A DNA stretch of 64,000 nucleotides from an uncultured Amylibacter sp. (GCA_943846615.1 OX044354.1:496001-560000); one strand, 5' to 3'. Counted from the stretch's first letter, positions 8,659 to 17,659 are shown. Notes: generated by a model from the sequence alone, not told the origin. Numbers and translations are program-made.

Positions 8659-9999
8659 ATGACTGAATTTATGAATGAATACGAAGCGTATTGCGACAAA
8701 TATGGCACGCCAGAACGCATTGATCTAATGCTGTGTGATTTGAACGCAGTATTGCGTGGCAAGTGGCTACCTGCGAGTGAAGTGTCCAAGTTGGTCAAGG
8801 GTCAGGTGCGGATACCCTTGTCCACCTATGCCCCCAATATATTTGGGTTTGAAATCCCTGAAACGGGGTTGGGGATCGTCGCGGGCGATCCTGATGGCAC
8901 GTTGCATCCAATTGCGGGAACATTGAAACCTGTGCCGTGGGTTGAAGGCAATGTCGCCCAAGTCTTGGTAGAAATGCACGAGATGGACGGCGGCGTTTCT
9001 TACCTGTCACCGCGCCAAATTTTGGCGAACGTTTTAGATCAATTTACGACCAAGGGATTACAGCCTGTAGCGGCCTGTGAGTTGGAATTTTATGTATTAA
9101 CCAAACGCGCCGATGTGTCTGATGCGCCCACCCCCCCTGATCGCACACCTGATGCACAAAATTATGATCTGGAGGTGTTATCACGTTCCGAGACATTACT
9201 GCGCGCAATCCAAGAGGCATCGCATACTCTTGGCTTGCCCATTGATGTAATGATCGCGGAATTTGGGCCAGGACAGTTTGAGATTAATTTCCACCATACC
9301 GATGATGTGCTATCCGCCGCAGATACCGCAGTCCTGTTCCGCCGCGTGGTGCGGGGTGTTGCAGAAAAGTATGGGATGGAGGCGACATTTATGGCGAAAC
9401 CATATGCCGATCATCCCGGTAATGGCATGCATCTACATGCGTCTATTTTGGATGCTGATGGCAACAATATTTTCGATGCAGGTGGTGAAGTATCGTCCAC
9501 GCTGAAGCATGCCGTTACAGGTGTGTTGGATACGATGCGCGATTTTCAGGCGATTTTTGCGCCGCACATGAATTCATACCGCCGTTTCTTCAAGGGGGGC
9601 TTTGCGCCCTGCGCTCCCGACTGGGGCTTGGACAACCGCAATGCAGGTATTCGATTACCTGAAATATCAGGGCCAGGTGCGCGGTTAGAACATCGGATAT
9701 GTGGCGCAGATGTTAATCCATATCTGGCGTTCGCCGCGATTTTAGCAGGGATGTTAAAGGGGGTCGAGGATGGTATTGAACCGCCCCTGCCCTTGGATGA
9801 TCCAGATGCAACACCTGCCCAAGGATTGACCACGAATTGGGAAGAGAGCGTCGAAAATTTCGCGCAATCTGAATTGGCGACTTATGTTTTCGGACAAGAG
9901 TATCGCGATATCTATGTCACGCTGCGCCGCGACGAGATCGCACAACTGAGTGCAGAAATTCATCCCATTGAATATAAAACATATCTAAGCAGGCTGTAA
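8659..9999 (+). CDS. second glutamine synthetase family ligase, PuuA-like
   Basis: A 446-residue paralogue of the upstream divergent ligase, with GPGQFEIN, GMHLHAS and DNRNAGIRLP plus HRICGADVNPYLAFAA. Like other gamma-glutamylpolyamine synthetases it likely ligates glutamate to an amine. It is read away from puuA across a shared promoter and is followed after 2 bases by a ureohydrolase, so it forms its own short operon. Two divergent copies suggest different amine specificity, for example putrescine versus a polyamine or monoamine, but the sequence alone does not decide this. Confidence 0.8.
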   Translation: MTEFMNEYEAYCDKYGTPERIDLMLCDLNAVLRGKWLPASEVSKLVKGQVRIPLSTYAPNIFGFEIPETGLGIVAGDPDGTLHPIAGTLKPVPWVEGNVAQVLVEMHEMDGGVSYLSPRQILANVLDQFTTKGLQPVAACELEFYVLTKRADVSDAPTPPDRTPDAQNYDLEVLSRSETLLRAIQEASHTLGLPIDVMIAEFGPGQFEINFHHTDDVLSAADTAVLFRRVVRGVAEKYGMEATFMAKPYADHPGNGMHLHASILDADGNNIFDAGGEVSSTLKHAVTGVLDTMRDFQAIFAPHMNSYRRFFKGGFAPCAPDWGLDNRNAGIRLPEISGPGARLEHRICGADVNPYLAFAAILAGMLKGVEDGIEPPLPLDDPDATPAQGLTTNWEESVENFAQSELATYVFGQEYRDIYVTLRRDEIAQLSAEIHPIEYKTYLSRL

Positions 10000-10001
10000 T
10001 C

Positions 10002-10976
10002 ATGACACGCAAAAAAGGCGATTTCGCATTTCGATCTGACACCACGATGGGTATGGATCATGAGATGACATATGGCGGGGCGTTATCATTCCTGCGCCGC
10101 AAATACACCCGTGATTTAGACGGGGTCGATGTAGCGGTCAGCGGTATCCCATATGATTGCGCTGTGACCTATCGTTCGGGTTGTCGTCTTGGGCCGCGTG
10201 CCATTCGACAGGCGTCTGTGCAATTGGCCGAATTGGATGCCTTTCCGTTTGGGTTTAATCTGTATGACAATCTGTCGATTGCCGATTGGGGGGATTGCCA
10301 TTTGGATCCGCACCACCCCGACACCATCGCGCAAACCATCCAAGATCACGCGGCGGCAATTCTGGCGACGGATACGAAGATGCTGACATTTGGTGGGGAT
10401 CATTTTGTGGCCTATCCATTGATCAAGGCGCACGCTGAAAAGCACGGGCCAATCACATTGATCCAATTCGATGCCCATTGTGATACGTGGGATGATGGCG
10501 ACGGATCGGGCATTGATCATGGCACGATGTTTGGTCGCGCCGCGGCGGAAGGGATCATTGATACATCAAGATCGACGCAGGTTGGTTTGCGTACCTATAA
10601 CGATACCGATGCAGGTTTTGAAATCCTGACGGCACCATGGGTGCATCGCAATGGGATCGATGCGGCGTTGAAGATTATCAAGGAACGCGCGGGCGACAGC
10701 CCTGTTTATATTTCATGGGATGTGGATGGGTTTGATCCTGCTTTCGCTCCCGGTACAGGTACCCCTGTTGTGGGGGGATTGGCGACGTGGCAGGGCTTGG
10801 AATTATTACGCGGATTGGGCGATTTGAATTTGGTTGGCATGGACGTGGTCGAGGTTTCACCTGCCTATGATGTATCCGAAATCACAGCCATCGCGGCGGC
10901 GACCGTGGCGCATGATTTTCTGTGTTTATTGGCACAGAAAAAGGGGGCCAAAGGTAAGCCGATTGGGCGACTATAG
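10002..10976 (+). CDS. speB: agmatinase-type ureohydrolase
   Basis: A 324-residue manganese ureohydrolase. The dinuclear metal site is visible as GGDHF, FDAHCDTWDD and SWDVDGFDPAFAPGTGTP. Agmatinase releases urea from agmatine to give putrescine, which would feed the neighbouring gamma-glutamylputrescine genes. It lies 2 bases after the PuuA-like gene and ends in a strong hairpin. Related ureohydrolases act on guanidinobutyrate, guanidinopropionate or guanidine, so agmatine is the likely but unproven substrate. A second, more distant ureohydrolase is at 36683. Confidence 0.82.
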   Translation: MTRKKGDFAFRSDTTMGMDHEMTYGGALSFLRRKYTRDLDGVDVAVSGIPYDCAVTYRSGCRLGPRAIRQASVQLAELDAFPFGFNLYDNLSIADWGDCHLDPHHPDTIAQTIQDHAAAILATDTKMLTFGGDHFVAYPLIKAHAEKHGPITLIQFDAHCDTWDDGDGSGIDHGTMFGRAAAEGIIDTSRSTQVGLRTYNDTDAGFEILTAPWVHRNGIDAALKIIKERAGDSPVYISWDVDGFDPAFAPGTGTPVVGGLATWQGLELLRGLGDLNLVGMDVVEVSPAYDVSEITAIAAATVAHDFLCLLAQKKGAKGKPIGRL

Positions 10977-10981
10977 TGGGT

Positions 10982-11002
10982 GTCCCCATGGGGACGGTTT
11001 TT
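10982..11002 (+). terminator. terminator after speB, palindrome GTCCCCATGGGGAC
   Basis: The palindrome GTCCCCATGGGGAC (10982–10995) is followed by GGTTTTT, 6 bases after the speB stop, which fits an intrinsic terminator with a CATG turn. A longer copy of the same palindrome follows trpA at 25851. Confidence 0.65.
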
Positions 11003-11308
11003 AAGTGTCTGTTTTTAAAATATAAAAGTGTTAACAGATTATCCAAATAGAATTATTCGACCTTACTACGGCCACCGTATCGGTTTGGTGGTTTGGCATA
11101 AAATTGCCCACTTAATGGAGTCCGATTACCGCAGGCAATGTCTGCTTAGAGCCCAAAGTGCAAAATGCTGCGTGACGCCCGAAAGTCCGCTACAAAAAGA
11201 CAGTCGAGTCATGATTTTGATGAGCGGGCGAACGATAACAAGCGAATTTGATGGCCTAAATTCATAAAACAAGATATGTTGTTTTAACAAAAAGGGAGAT
11301 GACTATTC
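11003..11308. other. gene-free stretch before the dsrE-like gene
   Basis: No convincing gene is seen in these 306 bases. Just before the dsrE-like start there is a perfect inverted repeat, AAAACAA (11266–11272), spacer GATATG, TTGTTTT (11279–11285), followed by AAAAAGGGAG as ribosome-binding region. The repeat is a candidate operator. The rest shows no family resemblance and may be remnant sequence at the edge of an inserted segment. Confidence 0.5.
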
Positions 11309-11740
11309 ATGAAAACACTAATGACCGCCGCTTTTTTGGCACTGGCCCCAATTGCAGCAATTGCCGAAGGCGAAACGCACTTTGTTGCGATCCATGTAGA
11401 CGAGAATGACCCGCAAGTCATGAACATGGCGCTCAACAATGCCCAGAATGTTTCGAATTACTACGAGTCGCAGGGCGACACTGTGGTAATCGAACTTGTG
11501 GCCTATGGCCCCGGCCTCAACATGTTCATCCCCGGCAAAAGCCCAGTAGCCGACCGGATCGAAACCATGTCACTGGCGCTGGAAAACCTATCTTTCGCGG
11601 CCTGCGGCAACACTCATCGCAAAATGAGCGAAAAGGCGGGGAGCGAGGTGCCGATTATGGACGAAGCCAACATGGTCACTTCGGGAGTCGTTCGTTTGAT
11701 TGAGCTCCAGGAAGAAGGTTATGCTTACGTCAGACCCTGA
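11309..11740 (+). CDS. exported DsrE/DsrF-like family protein
   Basis: A 143-residue protein with a cleavable signal peptide (hydrophobic stretch to about AIAEG near residue 21) followed by a DsrE/YchN-like fold: a MALNNAQNVSNYY helix, the VVIELVAYGPGLNMF strand-loop and a single cysteine in FAACGNTHRKM near residue 97. DsrE-type proteins carry or transfer sulfur via a conserved cysteine; periplasmic versions occur next to Sox or thioredoxin genes. It faces a SoxW-like thioredoxin gene and shares a terminator with it, so a role in periplasmic sulfur or thiol chemistry is the best guess. Codon choice (more CTC, AAC, GGC) differs from neighbouring genes, which suggests a separate origin. Confidence 0.75.
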   Translation: MKTLMTAAFLALAPIAAIAEGETHFVAIHVDENDPQVMNMALNNAQNVSNYYESQGDTVVIELVAYGPGLNMFIPGKSPVADRIETMSLALENLSFAACGNTHRKMSEKAGSEVPIMDEANMVTSGVVRLIELQEEGYAYVRP

Positions 11741-11747
11741 TGGTTTC

Positions 11748-11776
11748 GCGGCCTTTGCCTGTCTGGCAAGGGCCGC
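11748..11776. terminator. bidirectional hairpin between convergent dsrE-like and thioredoxin genes
   Basis: GCGGCCTTTGCC (11748–11759), loop TGTCT, GGCAAGGGCCGC (11765–11776) form a 12-bp stem with one T·G wobble, placed between two convergent stop codons. Confidence 0.65.
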
Positions 11777-11788
11777 TTGAACCGACGA

Positions 11789-12382
11789 TTACCAGTTTGC
11801 GGGATCGAAACCTTGACTGACCAAAGCGTCCAATTTGGCCCGCATGTACGGACGCAGTTCCTCGGTTTTAAAGGCGCCCGTGGCGAAATAATCCAGAACA
11901 GCTAAGTGCTCAAAAGGCTTTAAATACCCCGGCAATCGGAATGCCTGAGCATCCTGCAATGACAGGCCAACCGCAGCGTCATTGCGCAATACGATGGTCG
12001 TTGGGGTCGTGAAAACTCCCCACTTTCGCATCATTGATGCCTCGGTTGTTATCTGCCCGTCAAAATCCACAACGGGGTCATCGCCGCGCAGGTCGAGTTG
12101 GACAACCACGAAGCTAGCCTTGATGACATCGACAATCTCCGCTCGTTGAAAATTCCGCGCGTGCATTTCCACGCAATAAGCACAACCTAGTTGCTCGATC
12201 ACCAGCATGAGCGTCTTGCCGTCGGTGTTCGCCTTGTGCAGGTCTCGGCGCAGATCGCCGGTCGATTGCAGGTACCAGATTTGCTTGTGTAACCCATCTT
12301 CGCCAACCAGAGTCTGGTCGGCGGCAGCTGCCTGTCCAAGCCAAATACAGGTGAGAAATGAACCCAGCAAGAGTCTAAGCAT
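11789..12382 (-). CDS. periplasmic thioredoxin-like protein, SoxW type
   Basis: A 197-residue exported thioredoxin-fold protein. The hydrophobic N-terminus (MLRLLLGSFLTCIWLG) ends in QAAAAD, a signal-peptidase site. The redox centre is CAYC in EQLGCAYCVEMH, and the cis-proline loop appears as FTTPTT. The start at 12382 is chosen because GAGGAGG lies 6–12 bases upstream on the coding strand; an in-frame ATG 17 codons earlier would spoil the signal peptide. SoxW-like thioredoxins reduce periplasmic sulfur-oxidation proteins; here no sox operon is present, but a DsrE-like protein faces it, so the pair may form a small independent thiol or sulfur-handling unit. Confidence 0.78.
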   Translation of the reverse strand: MLRLLLGSFLTCIWLGQAAAADQTLVGEDGLHKQIWYLQSTGDLRRDLHKANTDGKTLMLVIEQLGCAYCVEMHARNFQRAEIVDVIKASFVVVQLDLRGDDPVVDFDGQITTEASMMRKWGVFTTPTTIVLRNDAAVGLSLQDAQAFRLPGYLKPFEHLAVLDYFATGAFKTEELRPYMRAKLDALVSQGFDPANW

Positions 12383-12690
12383 ATTTTTCCTCCTCAAAAA
12401 ATTTCGGCTAACGCTTTCGACGTCAATGGACAATATGAGCGAACCGCCCGCTGGTACCAGTCACATTTAGATGACCAAAAATGCTCCCTCGATTGCTCCC
12501 GGTCCGGTCAGATAGCACAGCAACCGGACATTTAAAAATCCATACCGAACGGCAACTAAGTCTCCCATACCCGACCTTAAAGTAAAAACTATCGGTAAAA
12601 GTGGTCGAAGGTCTGCAATGAGCCCAAAGTTACTTCAATCCTGTCCAGATTTTCTATTGGAATTGTGAAGCACAGGTGTAATGTCGAGGT
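12383..12690. other. gene-free stretch between divergent thioredoxin and orphan gene
   Basis: Apart from the GAGGAGG ribosome-binding site of the thioredoxin gene (about 12388–12394) I see no gene or clear repeat here. It must hold the promoters of two divergent genes. Confidence 0.45.
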
Positions 12691-13263
12691 ATGAATAAAT
12701 TACTGGTTGTATCAGCGCTGGCATTGTTTGCGGGACTTCTTTTGCTAATCTCGAAAGCGCCGTCAGAGAATGAAAACGTCTTGTTTCCGATAAGTAAGAA
12801 ATACGATGTTTTCTATTTCAAGGTGTCATGCTTCAGCGATGCAACTGAGAAGCAGTGCGCTTTTTCAGCGCCGAATGAAAAATTGGTAGGTCTCTTTTGC
12901 AAAACAAAGAAATGTTCATCGGTCAAAAAAATTGAGTTTTATGCGCAATTGCCATCCGAAACCCTAGTAGCTCTCGCCAAAGATATTCATGGCGAAACCT
13001 TTTCCATAAAAATGTGCGAACCTGTTTTTGGCCTCTATGAGATCGAAGGCATATCTCTATATTTGTCCTTTGAACTGTTTGCTGCACGAATTGAAGGCAG
13101 CTATGAAACCCAAGCGTTTGGGGGATTCGATGTTCTCAATAATTCAAGAAATGAAAATTGGTTAATTGCTCAAAGAAATGAACCGCCCCGACGTATCTGT
13201 GACGAGGAAGACCAACAAAAGCTAGATGCTTTCATACATCGCTTAACGCAAAATCAAAGCTGA
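12691..13263 (+). CDS. unrecognised exported or membrane-anchored protein
   Basis: A 190-residue protein I do not recognise. The first 22 residues form a hydrophobic helix (LLVVSALALFAGLLLLIS) followed by a charged stretch, so it is either secreted with an uncleaved anchor or a single-pass protein. The remainder has six cysteines before residue 115 (for example SCFSDATEKQC, FCKTKKC and KMC), which would suit disulfides outside the cytoplasm. The gene is AT-rich compared with its neighbours and lies next to the dsrE/thioredoxin insert, consistent with accessory DNA. No function is proposed. Confidence 0.6.
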   Translation: MNKLLVVSALALFAGLLLLISKAPSENENVLFPISKKYDVFYFKVSCFSDATEKQCAFSAPNEKLVGLFCKTKKCSSVKKIEFYAQLPSETLVALAKDIHGETFSIKMCEPVFGLYEIEGISLYLSFELFAARIEGSYETQAFGGFDVLNNSRNENWLIAQRNEPPRRICDEEDQQKLDAFIHRLTQNQS

Positions 13264-13365
13264 CCAAATTGCACTATTTTGTGAACGGCAACTTCGTCCC
13301 CCATAGCGGACACCAATCAATCAGCAAGCTAACGCGTGTTCACGCACAACAAAATTCAAAACAGA

Positions 13366-13414
13366 TGCGCAGTACCAGCGTTATCGCGCAAACGCGAGGT
13401 GCAGGTACTGCGCA
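13366..13414. terminator. large double hairpin between convergent genes
   Basis: TGCGCAGTACC (13366–13376) pairs perfectly with GGTACTGCGCA (13404–13414). Inside the loop TCGCG (13384–13388), CAAA, CGCGA (13393–13397) form a second small stem. The element lies 9 bases beyond which the minus-strand aminotransferase gene ends, and about 100 bases after the orphan gene, so it can stop transcription from both sides. Confidence 0.5.
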
Positions 13415-13423
13415 CCATGTTGA

Positions 13424-14815
13424 TTACTTATACAACCCCTGTTCCTTGATATCGGCCAGTGTCTGATCCAGCGATTTCACCGCCAATTCGAACATCTGAT
13501 CGATTTCAGATTTGTTGATCACGATCGGTGGGGAAATGATCATGCGATCACCAACGTGGCGCATCACCAGACCGTTTTCGAAACAATGCGTGCGGCAAAT
13601 CATGCCCACGGTGCCCACATCGGATGCGAATTTTGCGTGCGAGGATTTATCGGGGGTCATCACCAATGATCCCATAAATCCAACCATGTTCACCTCGCCG
13701 ATCAATGGGTGATCGTTGAACGCCGCCCATTTTTCCGCCAGATATGGCGCGGTATCGGCGCCTGCTTTTTCAACAATCTTTTCTTCTTGCATGATGCGGA
13801 TGTTTTCCAATGCCACGGCCGCACCGACGGGGTGGCCGCCGTATGTATAGCCATGCGTGAAATCACCAGCGTTGTTGATGACATCCGCCACCTCGTCACA
13901 CACCATTGATCCACCGATGGGTGCATAACCCGATGACAGGCCCTTGGCGATTGTCATGATATGGGGACGGATGCCGTAATAATCGGTGCCGAACCATTTG
14001 CCTGTGCGTCCAAAGCCACAGATGACCTCGTCTGCGATCAGCAGGATTTCGTGTGCGTCGCAAATGCGTTGGATTTCAGGCCAGTATGTGGATGGTGGTA
14101 CAACCACCCCGCCCGCGCCCTGAATGGGTTCTGCGATGAAGGCGGCAACGTTATCAACGCCCAACTCTTCGATCTTTGCTTCCAACTCTCGGGCGCGCAT
14201 GAGGCCGAAATCTTCGGGGCTCATATCCCCGCCCTGTGCGTACCAATTCGGCTCGCCAATATAGGCCATGTCAGGGATTGGTAATCCGCCCTGTGCATGC
14301 ATACCTTTCATGCCGCCCAATGATGCACCACCCATGGTGGAGCCGTGATATGCGTTTTCGCGGCTGATGATCACCTTCTTGGTTGGTTTACCCTTGGCCG
14401 CCCAGTAATGGCGCACCATACGGATGTTTGTATCGTTCGCCTCTGATCCGCCAGACGCGAAGAATGTGTGGTTGAAACCTGCGGGGGAGATTTCGGCAAG
14501 TTTTGCCGAGAGTTCAATCGCGGGCACGTGGCTGGTTTGGAAGAAGGTGTTGTAGTACGGCAGTTGCAGCATTTGCTGGTAGCCAACCTCAGCTAATTCT
14601 TTGCGACCGTAGCCAATGTTAACGCACCATAGGCCGGCCATCGCGTCCAGCATCGTGCGGCCATCGGAATCCGTTAAGGTAACGCCATCAGCGGCGGTGA
14701 TGACGCGCGCGCCTTTGGCGTTCAACACAGCACCATCCGTAAAAGGATGCAAGTGGTGGGCGGCGTCCAGTGCCTGTAGTTCTGCCGTGGGCAGGTGGTT
14801 TACGATTTTATTCAT
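13424..14815 (-). CDS. spuC: putrescine–pyruvate aminotransferase, class III PLP enzyme
   Basis: A 463-residue class-III omega-aminotransferase. The PLP lysine is in TIAKGLSSGYAPIG, the aspartate that binds the pyridine nitrogen in LIADEVICGFGRTG, and the substrate-side GGSEANDTNIRM and ENAYHGSTMGGAS segments are intact. SpuC transfers the amino group of putrescine to pyruvate, giving 4-aminobutanal. The start ATG overlaps the last codons of potI by 8 bases, so it is the final gene of the transport operon potF-potG-potH-potI-spuC, which strongly supports a polyamine substrate. A beta-alanine or GABA transaminase role is the main alternative. Confidence 0.85.
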   Translation of the reverse strand: MNKIVNHLPTAELQALDAAHHLHPFTDGAVLNAKGARVITAADGVTLTDSDGRTMLDAMAGLWCVNIGYGRKELAEVGYQQMLQLPYYNTFFQTSHVPAIELSAKLAEISPAGFNHTFFASGGSEANDTNIRMVRHYWAAKGKPTKKVIISRENAYHGSTMGGASLGGMKGMHAQGGLPIPDMAYIGEPNWYAQGGDMSPEDFGLMRARELEAKIEELGVDNVAAFIAEPIQGAGGVVVPPSTYWPEIQRICDAHEILLIADEVICGFGRTGKWFGTDYYGIRPHIMTIAKGLSSGYAPIGGSMVCDEVADVINNAGDFTHGYTYGGHPVGAAVALENIRIMQEEKIVEKAGADTAPYLAEKWAAFNDHPLIGEVNMVGFMGSLVMTPDKSSHAKFASDVGTVGMICRTHCFENGLVMRHVGDRMIISPPIVINKSEIDQMFELAVKSLDQTLADIKEQGLYK

Positions 14816-15608
14816 GGTTTGGTTTCCTTCTACCAGTGCGCAACATCACAAGTGTTGCACAGAAAATACCGATGGCGACCATGCCAATCATGATCGTTGC
14901 CAAAGCGTTGATGTCGGGCGATACGCCCAATTTGACCTTTGAAAATATCACCATTGGCAGGGTCGATGCCCCCGGCCCTGAAACGAAGCTGGCGATCACC
15001 AGATCGTCCAGAGACAGGGTGAATGCCAGCAACCATGCGGATACCAATGCGGGGGCGATGGTGGGCAAAGTGATGTCGAAGAATACGCGCAACGGGCGTG
15101 CGCCCAGATCGGCGGCGGCCTCCTCTATATCCTGATCCATATCAACGAGGCGCGATTGGACGATGACAGCAACGAAGGCGAGGCCGAAGGTGGCGTGGGC
15201 GATGACGATTGTGGTGGTGCCACGTCCCACCGGCCAACCGATGAGGGCCTGCATGGAAATGAAGAGCAATAACAAGGACAGGCCTGTGATTACCTCTGGC
15301 ATGACCAGCGGTGCCGTAATCATCCCAGAAAACAGCGTGCGACCGCGGAAGCGACCAAAACGTACCATAATCAATGCCGCAAGCGTGCCGAGAATGACGG
15401 CGATACAAGCGGATAAGAATGCGATTTTCAGGCTGATCCATGCTGCGCCCAGGATTTGTTCGTTTTGAAACAGCTCGCCGTACCATTTTGTGGAAAATCC
15501 ACCCCAGACGGTGACCAATTTCGATGCGTTGAAGCTGTAAAAAATCAGGCCCGCGATGGGGGCGTAGAGGAAGGCGAAACCGATGATCGTCAGTATGCGG
15601 AAAAACAT
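14808..15608 (-). CDS. potI: polyamine ABC transporter permease, PotI type
   Basis: A 266-residue inner-membrane permease of the MetI-like class with about six membrane spans and the EAA loop (EEAAADLGARPLRVFFDITLP) that contacts the ATPase. It begins immediately after the potH stop and overlaps spuC downstream. With PotH it forms the channel of a putrescine/spermidine importer. Confidence 0.9.
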   Translation of the reverse strand: MFFRILTIIGFAFLYAPIAGLIFYSFNASKLVTVWGGFSTKWYGELFQNEQILGAAWISLKIAFLSACIAVILGTLAALIMVRFGRFRGRTLFSGMITAPLVMPEVITGLSLLLLFISMQALIGWPVGRGTTTIVIAHATFGLAFVAVIVQSRLVDMDQDIEEAAADLGARPLRVFFDITLPTIAPALVSAWLLAFTLSLDDLVIASFVSGPGASTLPMVIFSKVKLGVSPDINALATIMIGMVAIGIFCATLVMLRTGRRKPNHE

Positions 15609-16490
15609 CTATGCCTCCTCTGCGACGCGGCGCATCCACATGATGGGTAGGACGAGCAGAACTAGCATCGCCGTTGCCACGGCGGATGCAACGGGCCAAT
15701 CGCGGTTGTTAAAGAATTCAGTCCACAGCACCTTGCCGATCATCAATGTATCTGGGCCGCCCAGCAATGCGGGGATCACGAATTCGCCGATGGCCGGGAT
15801 GAAAACCAGCATGCAACCCGCGATGATACCGGGAATGGATAATGGTAATGTGACCGTCAGGAATGACATCAGTTTCGACGCTCCCAAATCATGCGCCGCT
15901 TCCAACAATGTATCGTCCAGTTTCGTCAGGTTTGCGTATAACGGTAGGATCATGAACGGCAGGTATGTGTAAACGATACCTACATAGACGGCGAAATCGG
16001 TTTGTAACATGATTATGGGATCTGAAATGATACCGATTTTAAGCAAGAACGCGTTGATCACGCCTTCGGTTTTTAAAAAACCGATCCATGCATAAACGCG
16101 TAACAGGAATGACGTCCAAAATGGGAGGATCACCAGCATCAACAGGATGTTGCGTTTTGTGTCCGATGCGCGGGCGATGACGTAGGCCATCGGATAACCG
16201 ATCAGCAGCGCGAAGATTGTCGACCAGAAAGCGATTTTGATCGATGACCAGTAAGCCTTGATGTACAGCGTGTCTTCCCAAAGGTATGCGTAATTATCGA
16301 ATGTGATGCTGATCGCGAGGCGACCGTCCTCCCAGCTAAAGAGTGGGGTGTATGGGGGGCGTGCACGGGCAATTTCGGCGAAGGATATTTTGAACACGAC
16401 AAAGAACGGCAATAAGAAAAATACGATCAGCCAGATCATCGGAATTGCGATGACGATTATGCGTCCGTATTTTTGCAAAAACCCGCTCAT
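15609..16490 (-). CDS. potH: polyamine ABC transporter permease, PotH type
   Basis: A 293-residue MetI-like permease with about six membrane spans and the EAA motif EAAHDLGASKLMSFLTVTLP. The start at 16490 is chosen because it overlaps the potG stop as ATGA and gives MSGFLQKYGR ahead of the first membrane segment; a longer frame reaches 16547 inside potG but has no support. It pairs with potI to form the translocation pore. Confidence 0.88.
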   Translation of the reverse strand: MSGFLQKYGRIIVIAIPMIWLIVFFLLPFFVVFKISFAEIARARPPYTPLFSWEDGRLAISITFDNYAYLWEDTLYIKAYWSSIKIAFWSTIFALLIGYPMAYVIARASDTKRNILLMLVILPFWTSFLLRVYAWIGFLKTEGVINAFLLKIGIISDPIIMLQTDFAVYVGIVYTYLPFMILPLYANLTKLDDTLLEAAHDLGASKLMSFLTVTLPLSIPGIIAGCMLVFIPAIGEFVIPALLGGPDTLMIGKVLWTEFFNNRDWPVASAVATAMLVLLVLPIMWMRRVAEEA

Positions 16491-17647
16491 GTGGTTAAGA
16501 CCACGCCCGCACTGGGCGCCCAAGTCAGGTAAACGGTTTGTTCCCACGTGATTGGTTTTTCCGCGCCGCGGTCACGATTGGCGCGTACCATGCGCACCAG
16601 TTTTTGCGATTGCAACCGCACCAAATACACCGATTGCCCACCAAGGTATGCAATGTCTTCGACGACGCCTGAAATGACGTTTTGTTTCGCCTTTGGTTTC
16701 GTCGCCGAGATTTCGAATTTTTCGGGGCGGATTGCGAACCACATTTTTTGATTTGGTGAACAGCTGACGCCGTGCGGAACATGGATTTCGATGCCCGCGT
16801 CGGGGCTGTTTATCACTACGGCGTCTGGGCTGTCCTTGACCACGCGGCCTTCGAACATGTTTACTGATCCGATGAAATCGGCGACGTATTTTGACTGTGG
16901 GAATTCATAGACCTCTTGTGGTTCACCGACCTGTGCGATGGTGCCAATGTCCATCACGCCGATGCGCGTGGACAGGGTCATTGCTTCTTCTTGATCATGC
17001 GTTACGACGATAAATGTGACGCCTAAACTCTCTTGAATATTAATCAATTCGAATTGTGTTTCTTCGCGTAATTTTTTATCCAGCGCACCCAAAGGTTCAT
17101 CTAATAACAATAACTTAGGGCGCTTAATTAATGCACGCGCCAATGCCACGCGTTGGCGTTGACCACCTGACAATTGCGATGGTTTGCGAGTGCCGTATCC
17201 GTCCAGCTGAACCAGTTTCAACATTTCGGAAACACGTTGATCAATCTCGGATTTCGCCACCCCATCACGGCGTAAACCGTAGCCTACATTTTTCGCCACA
17301 TTCATGTGTGGGAACAACGCATAAGATTGAAACATCATATTCGTAGGGCGTTGATGCGCGGCAATCGATGACATGTCTTGGCCATCGATTTCGATGGTGC
17401 CAAAGGTGGGTGTTTCGAACCCCGCCAACATACGTAACAAGGTAGATTTTCCGCAACCCGAGCCACCCAACAATGAAAACAATTCGTTTTCATAGATATC
17501 CAAACTGATGTCATTTACCGCCACCACATCGCCGAATTTTTTCGTCAGATTGCGGATGCGAATAAACGGTTTCTCAGACCTCTTCAGCCATGGCTTTTCA
17601 AGTGTTGGATCGGGATGCGACATTTGTAATTGGGACGATGTCACCAC
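16487..17647 (-). CDS. potG: polyamine ABC transporter ATP-binding protein, PotG/PotA type
   Basis: A 386-residue ABC ATPase with Walker A (GGSGCGKST), Q-loop (MMFQSYALFPHM), signature (LSGGQRQR), Walker B with catalytic glutamate (LLLLDEPLGALD) and H-loop (VTHDQEE), followed by a C-terminal TOBE domain typical of polyamine importers. The start is probably a GTG at 17647 or 17644, preceded by AAAGGGGG; an in-frame ATG at 17623 lacks a ribosome-binding site. It overlaps potH by ATGA and follows potF after 12 bases. Confidence 0.88.
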   Translation of the reverse strand: MVTSSQLQMSHPDPTLEKPWLKRSEKPFIRIRNLTKKFGDVVAVNDISLDIYENELFSLLGGSGCGKSTLLRMLAGFETPTFGTIEIDGQDMSSIAAHQRPTNMMFQSYALFPHMNVAKNVGYGLRRDGVAKSEIDQRVSEMLKLVQLDGYGTRKPSQLSGGQRQRVALARALIKRPKLLLLDEPLGALDKKLREETQFELINIQESLGVTFIVVTHDQEEAMTLSTRIGVMDIGTIAQVGEPQEVYEFPQSKYVADFIGSVNMFEGRVVKDSPDAVVINSPDAGIEIHVPHGVSCSPNQKMWFAIRPEKFEISATKPKAKQNVISGVVEDIAYLGGQSVYLVRLQSQKLVRMVRANRDRGAEKPITWEQTVYLTWAPSAGVVLTT

Positions 17648-17659
17648 CGCCCCCTTTCA

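Noticed and set aside
11028..11267. 79-codon open frame between speB and the dsrE-like gene
   Set aside because: No ribosome-binding site, no signal or domain, mixed composition; looks like chance in gene-free DNA.
13269..13466. 65-codon frame overlapping the end of spuC
   Set aside because: It runs through the large hairpin and into the 3' end of spuC on the other strand; no support as a gene.
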